64,000 bases of DNA from an uncultured Clostridia bacterium (GCA_934454585.1 CAKSFP010000004.1:1-64000); one strand, 5' to 3'; shown: positions 24,652 to 33,505, counted from the first letter of the stretch. The notes: generated by a model from the sequence alone, not told the origin. A program made the numbers and translations.

Positions 24652-25401
24652 ATGGAATATATAAGAATAACCAACGAAAACATAGACAAGGAGCACATCT
24701 GCTGTGCCATGTCCGGCAAACAAAGCCTTGTGAAAAAAGAATGGATGAAACAGCGCTTTGATGAGGGACTTGTCTTTTATCGCAGCGCAGAGAGGGGAAA
24801 ATGCTTTATAGAATACATTCCTGCCGAAAATGCCTGGGTTCCCATAGATGCAGACGGATACATATATATCAACTGTCTGTGGATCGCCGGCGCAATGAAA
24901 GGACACGGATATTCAAACGAACTTCTCGGCGAATGTATCCGCGATGCCAAGGAAAAAGGCAAAAAAGGAGTCTGTATTCTCTCGTCCGACAAGAGGAAAA
25001 AGGAGTTTTTGTCTGACCCGAAGTATATGTCATACAAGGGTTTTACCGTCGCCGATACGACCGATGCCGGAATCAATCTGATGTACCTGCCGTTTGACAA
25101 ATCTGCCGAACCGCCGAAATTCAAAGAGTGCGCGCAGCACCCGAAGATTGAAGAAAAAGGCTTTGTTATATACTACACCGACCAGTGCCCCTTTACTTAT
25201 TACTGGGTGCCGAGGGTTCGGGAGGTTGCTGAGGAAAATAACATACCGCTGAAAATTATCCATATCACCGATAGGGAGACGGCGCAGAATGTGCCGGCGC
25301 CCGTCACGACATATGCTCTGTTTCGCGACGGAGAGTTTGTGACACAGGCTATTCAGTCCGACAAAAAGTTTTTGGCGCTTGCCGGGGTGAAATTGGTTTG
25401 A
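24652..25401 (+). CDS. GNAT-family N-acetyltransferase with C-terminal YoaP-like domain
   Basis: A 249-aa cytoplasmic protein. The N-terminal two thirds look like a GNAT fold (CLWIAGAMKGHGYSNELLGECIRDAKEKGKKGVCIL, an acetyl-CoA-binding A-type motif with relaxed Q/RxxGxG/A). The remainder matches the YoaP-type thioredoxin-like C-terminal domain (VIYYTDQCPFTYYWVPRVREVAEENNIPL). GGAGGAAA precedes the ATG at ideal spacing. YoaP proteins are widespread in Bacillota, with an unknown acceptor substrate. Nothing in the neighbourhood narrows this. Confidence 0.88.
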   Translation: MEYIRITNENIDKEHICCAMSGKQSLVKKEWMKQRFDEGLVFYRSAERGKCFIEYIPAENAWVPIDADGYIYINCLWIAGAMKGHGYSNELLGECIRDAKEKGKKGVCILSSDKRKKEFLSDPKYMSYKGFTVADTTDAGINLMYLPFDKSAEPPKFKECAQHPKIEEKGFVIYYTDQCPFTYYWVPRVREVAEENNIPLKIIHITDRETAQNVPAPVTTYALFRDGEFVTQAIQSDKKFLALAGVKLV

Positions 25402-25513
25402 ACAATAAAACACTAATATACATCGCAGGAACTCAAAAACCGGACTGACAGAATTGTGGCGCGAGATGCTGCCGATTATTGATGTGCTTGCGGATTTCGG
25501 CAGATATTATTAA
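25402..25513 (+). other. Apparent gene remnant after the YoaP-like gene
   Basis: A protein-like run starting at a TTG overlapping the previous stop (LNNKTLIYIAGTQKP) breaks at a stop. A second run in another frame (LTELWREMLPIIDVLADFGRYY) ends at TAA 25511-25513. Together they look like two ends of a frameshifted or deleted small gene. The next 170 bp hold only a hairpin and the tRNA promoter. Confidence 0.25.
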
Positions 25514-25528
25514 TCCGTTTGAAAAAAT

Positions 25529-25557
25529 CCGGGCGAAAGCGGATAGTTTTCGCCCGG
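25529..25557. other. Hairpin with 10-bp stem
   Basis: CCGGGCGAAA (25529-25538) pairs with TTTCGCCCGG (25548-25557). There is no T run. It may be a weak terminator for the YoaP-like gene. Confidence 0.5.
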
Positions 25558-25622
25558 GCGTCCGCAATGATATCATTTCATCACGATTTTATGACTTATT
25601 CGCAAAATATTCGAAAAAAGTA

Positions 25623-25651
25623 TTGACAAACCGCACCGTTTATGATAGAAT
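25623..25651 (+). promoter_or_regulatory. Promoter of tRNA-Gln
   Basis: TTGACA (25623-25628), a 17-bp spacer and TAGAAT (25646-25651), 32 bp before the tRNA. Confidence 0.85.
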
Positions 25652-25683
25652 ATCACTTGTTGATTGAAAAACAGAATATGTAT

Positions 25684-25760
25684 TGGGCTATCGCCAAGTT
25701 GGTAAGGCACCGGATTCTGATTCCGGCATTTCGGAGGTTCGAGTCCTTCTAGCCCAGCCA
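25684..25760 (+). tRNA. tRNA-Gln (anticodon CTG)
   Basis: The acceptor TGGGCTA/TAGCCCA begins with the U1-A72 type pair usual for bacterial tRNA-Gln. The anticodon stem CCGGA/TCCGG has the loop TTCTGAT (anticodon CTG, reads CAG). The T arm is GGAGG-TTCGAGT-CCTTC, the discriminator is G and CCA is encoded. No terminator separates it from the deacylase gene 72 bp downstream, so the two are probably co-transcribed and processed. Confidence 0.95.
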
Positions 25761-25832
25761 GAGAATCGACAAGTACAATCAGTGCTTGTCGATTTTTACT
25801 ATTCATTCTTCACTAAAATAGGAGCAACCCTC

Positions 25833-26330
25833 ATGACCAAACAAGACATATACAATTTCCTCACATCAAAAGACATATGGTATGACGCAACCGAGCACGA
25901 GGCAGTATTTACTATGAACGAACTGACAGACATAGAGATCCCATACCCTGAAGCGGATGCAAAAAACCTCTTTGTGCGCGACGACAAAAAGCAAAACTAT
26001 TTTCTCATCACAGTTCGTGGCAGCAAAAGAGTAAACATTAGGGAATTTCGGCGCACTTTCGGCACAAGACCGCTGTCGTTTGCCTCTGCTGAAGAGCTTT
26101 TTGACATACTTGCCCTCACTCCGGGGTCTGTCACTCCGTTCGGGCTGTTAAACGATGACGAGAGAAAAGTCCGTCTTATCCTCGATTCGGATTTCCGCAA
26201 AGAACCCGGACTAATCGGAATACACCCAAATGACAACACAGCCACGGTGTGCCTCAGGACCGATGATTTGACAAATATAATAACCGAACACGGAAACTCC
26301 GTTGAATTTTATGACATAAAAACACTGTAG
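25833..26330 (+). CDS. Prolyl-tRNA deacylase of the YbaK/ProX family
   Basis: A 165-aa stand-alone editing-domain protein that hydrolyses mischarged Pro- or Ala-tRNA, a quality-control role. Recognisable YbaK/PrdX-type segments are HEAVFTMNELTDIEIPYPEADAKNLFVRD, the conserved lysine/DKKQNYFLITVRG strand, LSFASAEELFDILALTPGSVTPFGLLND and the C-terminal HPNDNTATVCL. AGGAG lies 8 nt before the ATG at 25833; an upstream frame running through tRNA-Gln is discarded. It sits in the transcript of tRNA-Gln. ProXp-ala versus PrdX naming cannot be settled from sequence alone. Confidence 0.93.
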   Translation: MTKQDIYNFLTSKDIWYDATEHEAVFTMNELTDIEIPYPEADAKNLFVRDDKKQNYFLITVRGSKRVNIREFRRTFGTRPLSFASAEELFDILALTPGSVTPFGLLNDDERKVRLILDSDFRKEPGLIGIHPNDNTATVCLRTDDLTNIITEHGNSVEFYDIKTL

Positions 26331-26335
26331 GAAAC

Positions 26336-26376
26336 AAAACAACCAACCGGCATTCACGCTGATTGGTTGTTTTTTC
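26336..26376. terminator. Bidirectional terminator between the deacylase gene and nfnB
   Basis: An 11-bp stem (26336-26346 with 26363-26373) bounded by A-rich and T-rich ends, between converging genes. Confidence 0.85.
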
Positions 26377-26386
26377 GCATTATGTG

Positions 26387-27778
26387 TTATTTACTCTTTA
26401 TATACTCGTCAATTGCGGCGGCGGCGTTCTTGCCCGCGCCCATGGCGAGGATAACCGTTGCTGCGCCCGTCACGGCGTCACCGCCGGCAAACACACCCTC
26501 ACGGGATGTGAGCCCCGTCTCATCTGCGATGATTCCGCCCCATTTCTGGGTTTCGAGTCCCTTTGTGGTAGATTTGATAAGCGGATTTGGACTTGTTCCT
26601 ATGGACATAATCACACAATCGACATCTATTACAAATTCAGAATTTGCCTTGACTTGCGGTCTGCGTCTGCCGGACTCGTCCGGCTCACCCAGCTCCATCT
26701 CAACGCACTTCATGCCCTTGACAAACTTGTTGTCGTCCGGCAAAATCTCCACGGGGTTGGACAGGAGTTTGAATATGATGCCTTCTTCCTTGGCGTGCTC
26801 CACTTCTTCGCGACGCGCCGGCAGTTCCTGTTCACTGCGTCTGTATACAATATACACTTCCTCCGCACCGAGGCGTTTTGCACACCTTGCGGCGTCCATA
26901 GCAACATTGCCGCCGCCGACAACCGCAACTTTTTTGCTGTTCTTAATCGGCGTTGTGCTGCCGTCCTTGTATGCTTTCATAAGGTTGACACGGGTGAGAA
27001 ACTCGTTTGCGGAGTACACTCCCTTAAGATTCTCTCCGGGGATATTCATAAATCTCGGCAAACCGGCGCCGGAGCCGATGAACACCGCCTCAAAGCCGTA
27101 TTCACTCATAAGCTCGTCTATAGAGAGCACCTTTCCGATGACCATATTGGTGTCTATCTTAACCCCGAGCGAGACAAGACCGTCTATCTCGCGCTGAACG
27201 ATAGCCTTTGGCAGACGAAACTCCGGTATGCCGTAGACAAGCACGCCGCCGGCAAGATGGAGCGCCTCAAACACAGTGACCTCATAACCTTTTTTGGCCA
27301 AATCACCGGCGCAGGTGAGCCCCGACGGTCCGGAACCTATGACAGCAACTTTGTGACCGTTGGACTGTGGTTTAACCTCGGTTTTTCCATCGGAATGAGC
27401 ATTGTGCCAATCCGCAACAAATCTTTCAAGTCTGCCTATGCCTACAGATTCGCCCTTAATGCCGCGGACACATTTACCCTCGCACTGATTCTCCTGGGGG
27501 CACACTCTGCCGCAGACAGCCGGGAGTGAGCTTGAGCGCGCTATTACCCCGTAAGCCGCCTCAAAATCTCCCTTTGCTACATGGGCGATGAATTCCGGGA
27601 TATTAATCTGCACGGGACATCCGCTGACGCAGGGTTTGTGCTTACAATTGAGGCAACGCTGTGCCTCGTCTATTGCGTTCTCCTCACTGTAGCCGAGCGC
27701 CACTTCCAGAAAATTTTTGTTGCGCACATCTGGCTCCTGAGAAGGCATGGGATTCTTTGTCGGTTTCATATTAGGCAT
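26387..27778 (-). CDS. nfnB: NfnB, large subunit of electron-bifurcating ferredoxin:NADP+ oxidoreductase (GltD-like)
   Basis: With NfnA it couples NADPH to NAD+ and ferredoxin by flavin-based bifurcation in anaerobes. The 463-aa protein has an N-terminal di-cluster domain with two cysteine sets (C42, C45, C50, C54 and C89, C93, C99, C103). The FAD-binding GSGPSGLTCAGDLAKKG follows, then an NADP(H)-binding GGGNVAMDAARCAKRLGAEEVYIVYRR and a C-terminal FAD contact (GVFAGGDAVTGAATVILAMGAGK). GltD-like proteins can be glutamate synthase small subunits, but no gltB is near. The gene overlaps an NfnA-type partner by 8 bp, which makes Nfn the better call. GGGGG precedes the ATG. Confidence 0.93.
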   Translation of the reverse strand: MPNMKPTKNPMPSQEPDVRNKNFLEVALGYSEENAIDEAQRCLNCKHKPCVSGCPVQINIPEFIAHVAKGDFEAAYGVIARSSSLPAVCGRVCPQENQCEGKCVRGIKGESVGIGRLERFVADWHNAHSDGKTEVKPQSNGHKVAVIGSGPSGLTCAGDLAKKGYEVTVFEALHLAGGVLVYGIPEFRLPKAIVQREIDGLVSLGVKIDTNMVIGKVLSIDELMSEYGFEAVFIGSGAGLPRFMNIPGENLKGVYSANEFLTRVNLMKAYKDGSTTPIKNSKKVAVVGGGNVAMDAARCAKRLGAEEVYIVYRRSEQELPARREEVEHAKEEGIIFKLLSNPVEILPDDNKFVKGMKCVEMELGEPDESGRRRPQVKANSEFVIDVDCVIMSIGTSPNPLIKSTTKGLETQKWGGIIADETGLTSREGVFAGGDAVTGAATVILAMGAGKNAAAAIDEYIKSK

Positions 27779-28619
27779 TGTTGTCTACCCCCTTATAAAG
27801 ATTGCAGGTCTCCTCGTGAGCCTTGCGTTCAAAATCTCTGTACATGGTCGACCTGTCCATAGCCTCATCAAAATCGACAAGGTGACCGTCAAAATCGGGG
27901 CCGTCCACACAGGCAAACTTTGTCTCGCCGCCCACGGTGAGGCGGCAGCCGCCGCACATGCCCGTGCCGTCAATCATTATCGGGTTCATGCTGACTACAG
28001 TCTTTATGCCGTACTGCTTTGTAAGCAGACAAACAAATTTCATCATAACAAGCGGTCCGATGACTATGACTTCATCATAGCTGTTGCCGGCCTCTATAAG
28101 TTCCTTGAGTGCGTCCGTCACAAGTCCCTTGGTACCGTGACTTCCGTCATCGGTCATCATGACAAGCTTGGAGCTCGCCGAGGCAAACTCGTCCTCCAGA
28201 ATGACAAGGTCCTTGTTGCGGAATCCCGTTATTGCGTGCACCTCACAGCCGTGTTCGTGAAGTTTCTTAGCTATAGGATATGCAATGGCGCAGCCGACTC
28301 CCCCTCCGACTACCGCAACTTTTTTTAGCCCGTCGGTGTGAGTAGCCACTCCGAGAGGTCCAACAAAATCGCTTATATATTCGCCCTCGTTCTTGTGATT
28401 AAGTTTTTCCGTAGTGGCGCCGACTATCTGAAAAATAATGCTTACACTGCCCTTTTCTCTGTCAAAATCGGCAATGGTGAGCGGTATTCTCTCGCCGTCG
28501 TCATCTACCCTGAGTATGATGAACTGACCCGGTTCGGCTTTCTTAGCCACAAACGGTGCGTTAATTTCCATGAGTGTCACCGTCGGGTTCAATTCCTTTT
28601 TCTTTAATATTCTGAACAT
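27771..28619 (-). CDS. nfnA: NfnA, small subunit of electron-bifurcating ferredoxin:NADP+ oxidoreductase
   Basis: A 282-aa FNR-like flavoprotein (sulfide dehydrogenase subunit B/PyrK-like). An N-terminal FAD barrel (PGQFIILRVDDDGERIPLTIADF) and an NAD-binding part (VAVVGGGVGCAIAYPIAKKL) precede a C-terminal [2Fe-2S] region (GTGMCGGCRLTVGGETKFAC). AAAGGAG stands 7 nt before the ATG at 28619, preferred over an in-frame TTG two codons earlier. It begins 2 nt after the nadK stop and overlaps nfnB by 8 nt, a tight three-gene operon. PyrK-type dihydroorotate dehydrogenase function is unlikely without pyrD nearby. Confidence 0.93.
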   Translation of the reverse strand: MFRILKKKELNPTVTLMEINAPFVAKKAEPGQFIILRVDDDGERIPLTIADFDREKGSVSIIFQIVGATTEKLNHKNEGEYISDFVGPLGVATHTDGLKKVAVVGGGVGCAIAYPIAKKLHEHGCEVHAITGFRNKDLVILEDEFASASSKLVMMTDDGSHGTKGLVTDALKELIEAGNSYDEVIVIGPLVMMKFVCLLTKQYGIKTVVSMNPIMIDGTGMCGGCRLTVGGETKFACVDGPDFDGHLVDFDEAMDRSTMYRDFERKAHEETCNLYKGVDNNA

Positions 28620-28621
28620 AT

Positions 28622-29491
28622 TCAATCTCCTTTGTATGAATATAATTTATGCTTAAGTGTCTGATAAAAGCTATTGTCATTGAAGTTGACAAGGCGCAGA
28701 GAGCAACATGATTTTGTCACTGTAAGTTCACTGTCCGCACCGAAAGCGCAGTTGTCGATATTATCCACCGAAAGGCAGGCAGACTCGCCGCCGCGCAAAT
28801 CGGCAAGCTTTATGCATATGATGTCGTCACCGGATGCGACAATGGAGCAGTCCGCCATGGCATGAGCGCATATCGGAGTGATGACAAGGTTGCTCGCCGT
28901 TGGGATGATGACAGGGCCGCCGGCAGACATATTGTATGCCGTGGAACCCGTCGGGGTGGACACAAGCACACCGTCCGCAGCAAACCGCTCTATAAAGTTG
29001 CCGTTTATATGCACCGTGACATGGAGTGCCCCGGCAAATGCCGCCCTGTGCAAAACAACCTCATTGAGCCCCGTAAACTCGCGCACTTTTCCGCCGCTCA
29101 CAATGCGGCAATTGAGCATTATACGCTCCTCTATCTCAAAATCGCCGCGCATCACGCGGTCGAGACACTCTATCGCCAATTCGGGTTCACACTGAGTCAG
29201 ATAACCCAAGTGACCAAAATTAACGCCGAAAAGCGGCACACCGAGACGGCGGATGTAGTCTATATTGCGCAGAACAGTGCCGTCGCCGCCAAGCACTACA
29301 GCAATGTCGACGCCGCCAAGGTCATCATCGGCGGCAAACACAACCGACGGTGCATCGCCGACAAGATTTTTGTATTTCATCGGTACGGTTGCCTTTTTGC
29401 CGCAATCCGCAATATGCCGCGCAGCAACGGAGACAAAATCCACCGATTCGGGTTTTGTGGGATTGGGAATCAACAAAAAGTTATTATACAT
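28622..29491 (-). CDS. nadK: NAD kinase
   Basis: Phosphorylates NAD to NADP in the cytoplasm. The 289-aa protein carries the family's GGDGT motif (residues 68-72), the central LNEVVLHR strand with the NE pair, and DGVLVSTPTGSTAYNMSAGGP. AGGGGAG lies 6 nt before the ATG. It is first in an operon with nfnA and nfnB, so the cell makes the NADP pool and its bifurcating reduction system from one transcript. Confidence 0.96.
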   Translation of the reverse strand: MYNNFLLIPNPTKPESVDFVSVAARHIADCGKKATVPMKYKNLVGDAPSVVFAADDDLGGVDIAVVLGGDGTVLRNIDYIRRLGVPLFGVNFGHLGYLTQCEPELAIECLDRVMRGDFEIEERIMLNCRIVSGGKVREFTGLNEVVLHRAAFAGALHVTVHINGNFIERFAADGVLVSTPTGSTAYNMSAGGPVIIPTASNLVITPICAHAMADCSIVASGDDIICIKLADLRGGESACLSVDNIDNCAFGADSELTVTKSCCSLRLVNFNDNSFYQTLKHKLYSYKGD

Positions 29492-29522
29492 ACACAGCTC
29501 CCCTTAATACATATCAATATTT

Positions 29523-29551
29523 ATTATACTAAATAAGCTATGCAAAGTCAA
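29523..29551 (-). promoter_or_regulatory. Promoter of the nadK-nfnAB operon
   Basis: On the minus strand TTGACT (29551-29546), a 17-bp spacer and TATAAT (29528-29523), 31 bp before the nadK ATG. Confidence 0.85.
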
Positions 29552-29583
29552 GCGCAGAGACTGCCGTTTTGCAGTCTCTGCGC
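29552..29583. other. 13-bp perfect hairpin abutting the nadK -35 box
   Basis: Arms 29552-29564 and 29571-29583 with a 6-nt loop lie between the stop of the upstream 272-aa gene (29589) and the nadK -35. On the minus strand it is followed by only two T residues, so it is an incomplete terminator. It may still separate the two units or bind a regulator. Confidence 0.7.
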
Positions 29584-29588
29584 ATTCA

Positions 29589-30407
29589 TTAGAAATATTT
29601 GTTCACATACTTGGCTTTCATAACCTTTTTTTCCTGGTTATACGCCTCGTTTATCTTGTCGGCAAGCGCCGTATCTCTGCCTGCCTCAGAAAGCAACGAT
29701 TTAAGATCCGCCACAATGACCGCCACCTGAGCGTCGCACTGTTTTTCCAGAGCGGACGCACCGGATATCTTTGACTTTATTATCTCTAGTTTTTTTGACT
29801 CGGTGCGCTCCTCTTTGGGATAGGAGTCAAACTCATTCTCCGCCGCTGTTTTCATAGACGCAAGCTGACTGCTGAAATTCGCCTTTACAACATAGAGCTC
29901 GGCGACCTTTTCGCTTATCAGCGTGTCATAATCCACAGCCGGAGTTGCCGGTTCGGACGGTTCCTGCGCATTGCCGCCGTCAGACGGTGCCGCGGGTGCA
30001 GCCGTACTTCCGCCCGTTGCCGCCGGTCCGCCGTCTGCGTTACCGCTCTCAGTTTTGCTGTTGCCAGAAGCGCCCGTCTGTGCGGATTCGCTGCCTTTGT
30101 TATTCTTTGCATCGTCAAGAGTCATTGCCCCGGTCATTATCTTGACCGCGTCCTGCTGACTTATCTCGCCGGAGACAAGCGCCGCCTCCTCCTCTTGTGT
30201 GAGCATCTTTATTTCACCCAGGTTATTATCCTTCATGTAATCCTTCACACTCTCCTCGGACGATACAAGCTGATTGTCAAGATCCTCATCGGTGTATCTC
30301 ATTCCGTCTATAAGTGCGCTAATGTTGTCACGCTGAACATAAGCAACCGCTCCGGCGGCGATCGCAACAGCACCTACAACACACAATACAATTTTTGCCT
30401 TTTTCAT
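29589..30407 (-). CDS. Exported/membrane-anchored protein with low-complexity linker, unknown function
   Basis: A 272-aa protein with an uncleaved-looking N-terminal membrane segment (residues 4-24, VLCVVGAVAIAAGAVAYV). An acidic helical region follows, then a Gly/Ser/Ala/Pro-rich linker (about residues 104-157). The C-terminal domain is a charged helix, probably a coiled coil, from about 165 to 265. No enzyme motif is visible. It follows the CapD-type epimerase by 18 bp in the same direction, which suggests a role at the cell surface, possibly with exopolysaccharide assembly. I do not recognise a family. Confidence 0.8.
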   Translation of the reverse strand: MKKAKIVLCVVGAVAIAAGAVAYVQRDNISALIDGMRYTDEDLDNQLVSSEESVKDYMKDNNLGEIKMLTQEEEAALVSGEISQQDAVKIMTGAMTLDDAKNNKGSESAQTGASGNSKTESGNADGGPAATGGSTAAPAAPSDGGNAQEPSEPATPAVDYDTLISEKVAELYVVKANFSSQLASMKTAAENEFDSYPKEERTESKKLEIIKSKISGASALEKQCDAQVAVIVADLKSLLSEAGRDTALADKINEAYNQEKKVMKAKYVNKYF

Positions 30408-30425
30408 AAATTCACCTCGCAGAAA

Positions 30426-32336
30426 TTACTCCGCAGCAACCTTTTCTCTGCTCTGCCCCATAGTTTTGTCGGGGGTGTATGTAGGCACAACCGACGCAAG
30501 AGCATCCCTGATTTTTTCGTTATCATATGTCTCAATCGCCTTTGTGAGTACAGACAGTTTATCCGTAATCTCGGAAAGATCCGTCTCAAGCGGCTTTCCT
30601 ATATATATCTTGCTGTGGCAGGTTTTTTTGAGTCCTTCCTCGTTCATGAGCAGTTCTTCATAGAGTTTTTCGCCGGGGCGCAGACCGGTTATCTTGATCT
30701 CCATATCCTTTCCCGGAGTGTAACCTGAGAGTTTGATAAGATTCTGCGCAAGATCGTAAATTTTGACCGGCTCTCCCATGTCAAGCACAAATATCTCGCC
30801 GCCATCAGCAAAGCACGATGCCTGAATGACAAGCTGTGCCGCCTCAGGGATAGTCATAAAAAACCTTGTTATCTCCCTGTCGGTGACGGTTACGGGGCCG
30901 CCCTCGGCTATTTCGCGTTCAAACAGGGGAATAACCGAACCGTTCGAACCAAGTACATTGCCGAAACGCACTGCGACAAACTGAGTCTTGCTGACCTTTT
31001 GCATGGCCTGGACTATAAGCTCGCACATGCGCTTGGTCGCACCCATTACATTGGTTGGGTTGACCGCCTTGTCGGTGGATATCATTACAAACTTGCTCAC
31101 ATTGAATTCATCCGCACAGCGGGCAACATTGAATGTGCCGAAAACATTGTTCTTTATAGCCTCGGACGGAGAATACTCCATCAGCGGCACATGCTTGTGG
31201 GCCGCCGCATGGTACACAATGTCGGGATGATATTGTGAAAATATGGTGTCGAGCCTCTTTTTATCCCTCACAGATGCTATGAGCACCTTGAGTGCCTGAT
31301 TTGGGTATTTGCGGATGAGCTCATTTTGCAGATCATATGCATTGTTCTCATATATATCAACTATGATGAGCAACTTCGGCTTGTATCTGACAAGCTGTCT
31401 GCACAGTTCGGAACCTATGGAGCCGCCGCCGCCGGTGACCATTATGGTCTTACCGCTGATTATCTCGGATATGCCGCTGTCGTCAAGCACAATCGGTTCG
31501 CGTGCAAGCAGGTCGTCAATCTTTATTGAACGCATCCTCGAGAGCTTGCCGCCCTCCTCTATGAATCTGTCAAGGCTCGGCATAATCTTTACCTTGCATT
31601 TTGTGCCTATGCAGATATTGAGGATATCATGTTTTTCCTTGGGGGTTATGGTCGGGATTGCAACGAGAATCTCCGCTACCTTGTATTTTTTGCACAGATA
31701 CGGAATATCGTCTCTGTTTCCGATAACATATATGCCGCTTATTGAAGAATGAAGTTTCTTTGGGTCGTCGTCCACAAAGCCGACAATATTATAATTCATA
31801 GCAAGGTTGACCTTGACATCGTTTACAAACATTGCTCCGGCAGATCCGGCGCCGACAACGAGAACATTCTGTCTGTCGTCTGCATCACGGGTGGAGAAAT
31901 ACTGCCTTGCCACCACATAGCCGAATTTTATGCATATGCGGTACGCCGTGACAAAGAAGAATGTAAGCACTGACGACAGCATGGTAAGTTTGACATAAAA
32001 ATACTGCATCTTAAAGTAAGCTGACGAAAACACAACAATCATTCCCGAGAGCAAACACGCAGCGAGCACCGATGCAAAATCACGGAACGAGGCATGCTGC
32101 CATATGGTGCGATAATTCTTGAATATGAGCATCATCATCATATACACCGCAACAGTGTATGTAATAAACATGGCCGAAGCTTGTATTATGTACCAAAGTT
32201 TACTGAGGGGATATGCCACAAGCGAAACACAGATATGCGCAAACAAAATCAACAATATATCTATAATCCACATATATCGTTTGCTTGCAATCGCCTTGGA
32301 TACAGCCCAAAAATACTTTCTCGAAAAAATACCCAT
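30426..32336 (-). CDS. CapD/FlaA1-type membrane NDP-sugar epimerase/dehydratase
   Basis: A polysaccharide-biosynthesis enzyme acting on UDP-sugars at the membrane. The 636-aa protein starts with four transmembrane helices (about residues 20-140). A CoA-binding-like Rossmann domain follows (VLVVGAGSAGAMFVNDV), then the extended SDR domain with the NAD motif GGGGSIGSELCRQL (about residue 300). The FlaA1-type catalytic region is STDKAVNPTNVMGATKR, where most SDRs have YxxxK, and the C-terminus has LRPGEKLYEELL. This matches the WbpM/CapD 4,6-dehydratase class. No glycosyltransferases are adjacent, so the target polymer is unknown. Confidence 0.92.
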   Translation of the reverse strand: MGIFSRKYFWAVSKAIASKRYMWIIDILLILFAHICVSLVAYPLSKLWYIIQASAMFITYTVAVYMMMMLIFKNYRTIWQHASFRDFASVLAACLLSGMIVVFSSAYFKMQYFYVKLTMLSSVLTFFFVTAYRICIKFGYVVARQYFSTRDADDRQNVLVVGAGSAGAMFVNDVKVNLAMNYNIVGFVDDDPKKLHSSISGIYVIGNRDDIPYLCKKYKVAEILVAIPTITPKEKHDILNICIGTKCKVKIMPSLDRFIEEGGKLSRMRSIKIDDLLAREPIVLDDSGISEIISGKTIMVTGGGGSIGSELCRQLVRYKPKLLIIVDIYENNAYDLQNELIRKYPNQALKVLIASVRDKKRLDTIFSQYHPDIVYHAAAHKHVPLMEYSPSEAIKNNVFGTFNVARCADEFNVSKFVMISTDKAVNPTNVMGATKRMCELIVQAMQKVSKTQFVAVRFGNVLGSNGSVIPLFEREIAEGGPVTVTDREITRFFMTIPEAAQLVIQASCFADGGEIFVLDMGEPVKIYDLAQNLIKLSGYTPGKDMEIKITGLRPGEKLYEELLMNEEGLKKTCHSKIYIGKPLETDLSEITDKLSVLTKAIETYDNEKIRDALASVVPTYTPDKTMGQSREKVAAE

Positions 32337-32492
32337 ACAGATTTTAGCCCCTTTATAGTATGTATGTCAAACGCCGTTTTGAGACGCATGATTATCCAAT
32401 CGGTTTCCGGTGAAAACAAAACTCATCAATATATATTATATCGTCAATCGGAACATTTGTCAAGTAACATTCTGCCAAAATTTGAAATAATC

Positions 32493-32531
32493 AAAAATAT
32501 GGGGTGGTTATTTCAATCACCCCATATTTTT
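32493..32531 (-). terminator. Terminator of the transketolase operon
   Basis: A 14-bp perfect stem (32493-32506 with 32518-32531) followed by T residues on the minus strand, 33 bp after the stop codon. Confidence 0.9.
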
Positions 32532-32563
32532 CTTAAAAATTCCGACAAATTTGCCTTGAATTT

Positions 32564-33505
32564 TTATTTGTTCTTTATTGCCTTCTTTGCCGCCTCGGCA
32601 ATCGCCGCCGGGGTAAGACCGTATACTTCGAACAGTTCTGCCGGTTTTCCCGATCTGCCGAATACATCTCGTGTGCCTATCCTCTGCATGGGCGTCGGAC
32701 AGTTCTCGCAAAGCACTTCTGCCACGGCACTGCCGAGACCGCCGATGATGTTGTGCTCCTCACAGGTGACCACGGCACCCGTCTTGCGCGCCGATTTCAC
32801 TATGATTTCTTCATCTATCGGCTTGATTGTGGCAATGTTGATTACCTCTGCGCTTATGCCCTCGTTTGCAAGCAATTCCTTCGCCTTGATCGCCATCTCC
32901 ACGAGCAGACCCGTAGCAACAAGCGTGACATCCGTTCCCTCGGCAAGGAGTACACCTTTGCCTATCTCAAACTTATAATCATCGCCGAATATCACCGGAA
33001 CGCCGAGTCTGCCGAATCGCAGATATACGGGTCCTTTGTGCTCACAAGCAGCCCTTACGGCAGCCTTTGCCTCGGTGTCGTCTGCCGGGTTAATTATCGT
33101 CATGTTCGGCAGGGTTCTCATTATGCCGATGTCCTCAAGACACTGGTGGGTTGCGCCATCCTCGCCAACGGAAATGCCGGCATGGGTCGCGCCTATTTTT
33201 ACATTGAGATTCGGATAACAGATAGAATTTCTTATCTGCTCAAAGGCTCTGCCCGCCGCAAACATTGCAAACGAGCTTGCAAAAACCGTCTTGCCGCAAG
33301 CTGCAAGTCCGGCGGCGGTGCTCATCATATTTGCCTCGGCTATACCCATATTTATGAATCTGTCGGGGTATTTTTTCTTAAAAACCTCTGTTTTTGTGGA
33401 TTTTGAAAGGTCAGCGTCCAGCACGATTATCGGAAATTCCTCACCGAGTTGCGCCAGAGCGTCACCATATGATTGTCTTGTAGCAATTTTCTTTATGTCT
33501 GCCAT
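32564..33505 (-). CDS. Transketolase, C-terminal (pyrimidine-binding) subunit
   Basis: Second half of a split transketolase of the non-oxidative pentose phosphate pathway (313 aa). The pyrimidine-binding domain includes FPIIVLDADLSKSTKT, FINMGIAEANMMSTAAGLA (with the conserved glutamate that activates TPP) and GEDGATHQCLEDIGIMRTLPN. A transketolase-C domain follows (DEEIIVKSARKTGAVVTCEEHNIIGGLGSAVAE). Its ATG shares one base with the stop of the N-terminal half, so the two subunits are translationally coupled and presumably equimolar. Confidence 0.95.
   Translation of the reverse strand: MADIKKIATRQSYGDALAQLGEEFPIIVLDADLSKSTKTEVFKKKYPDRFINMGIAEANMMSTAAGLAACGKTVFASSFAMFAAGRAFEQIRNSICYPNLNVKIGATHAGISVGEDGATHQCLEDIGIMRTLPNMTIINPADDTEAKAAVRAACEHKGPVYLRFGRLGVPVIFGDDYKFEIGKGVLLAEGTDVTLVATGLLVEMAIKAKELLANEGISAEVINIATIKPIDEEIIVKSARKTGAVVTCEEHNIIGGLGSAVAEVLCENCPTPMQRIGTRDVFGRSGKPAELFEVYGLTPAAIAEAAKKAIKNK

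Noticed and set aside
26363..27529. 388-codon plus-strand frame opposite nfnB
   Set aside because: It is an antisense shadow of a well-supported enzyme gene. The composition is Cys/His/Arg-rich and the start lies in the terminator region.
26387..27778. Glutamate synthase small subunit (gltD)
   Set aside because: No gltB lies nearby and the gene overlaps an NfnA-type flavoprotein gene, which favours NfnB.
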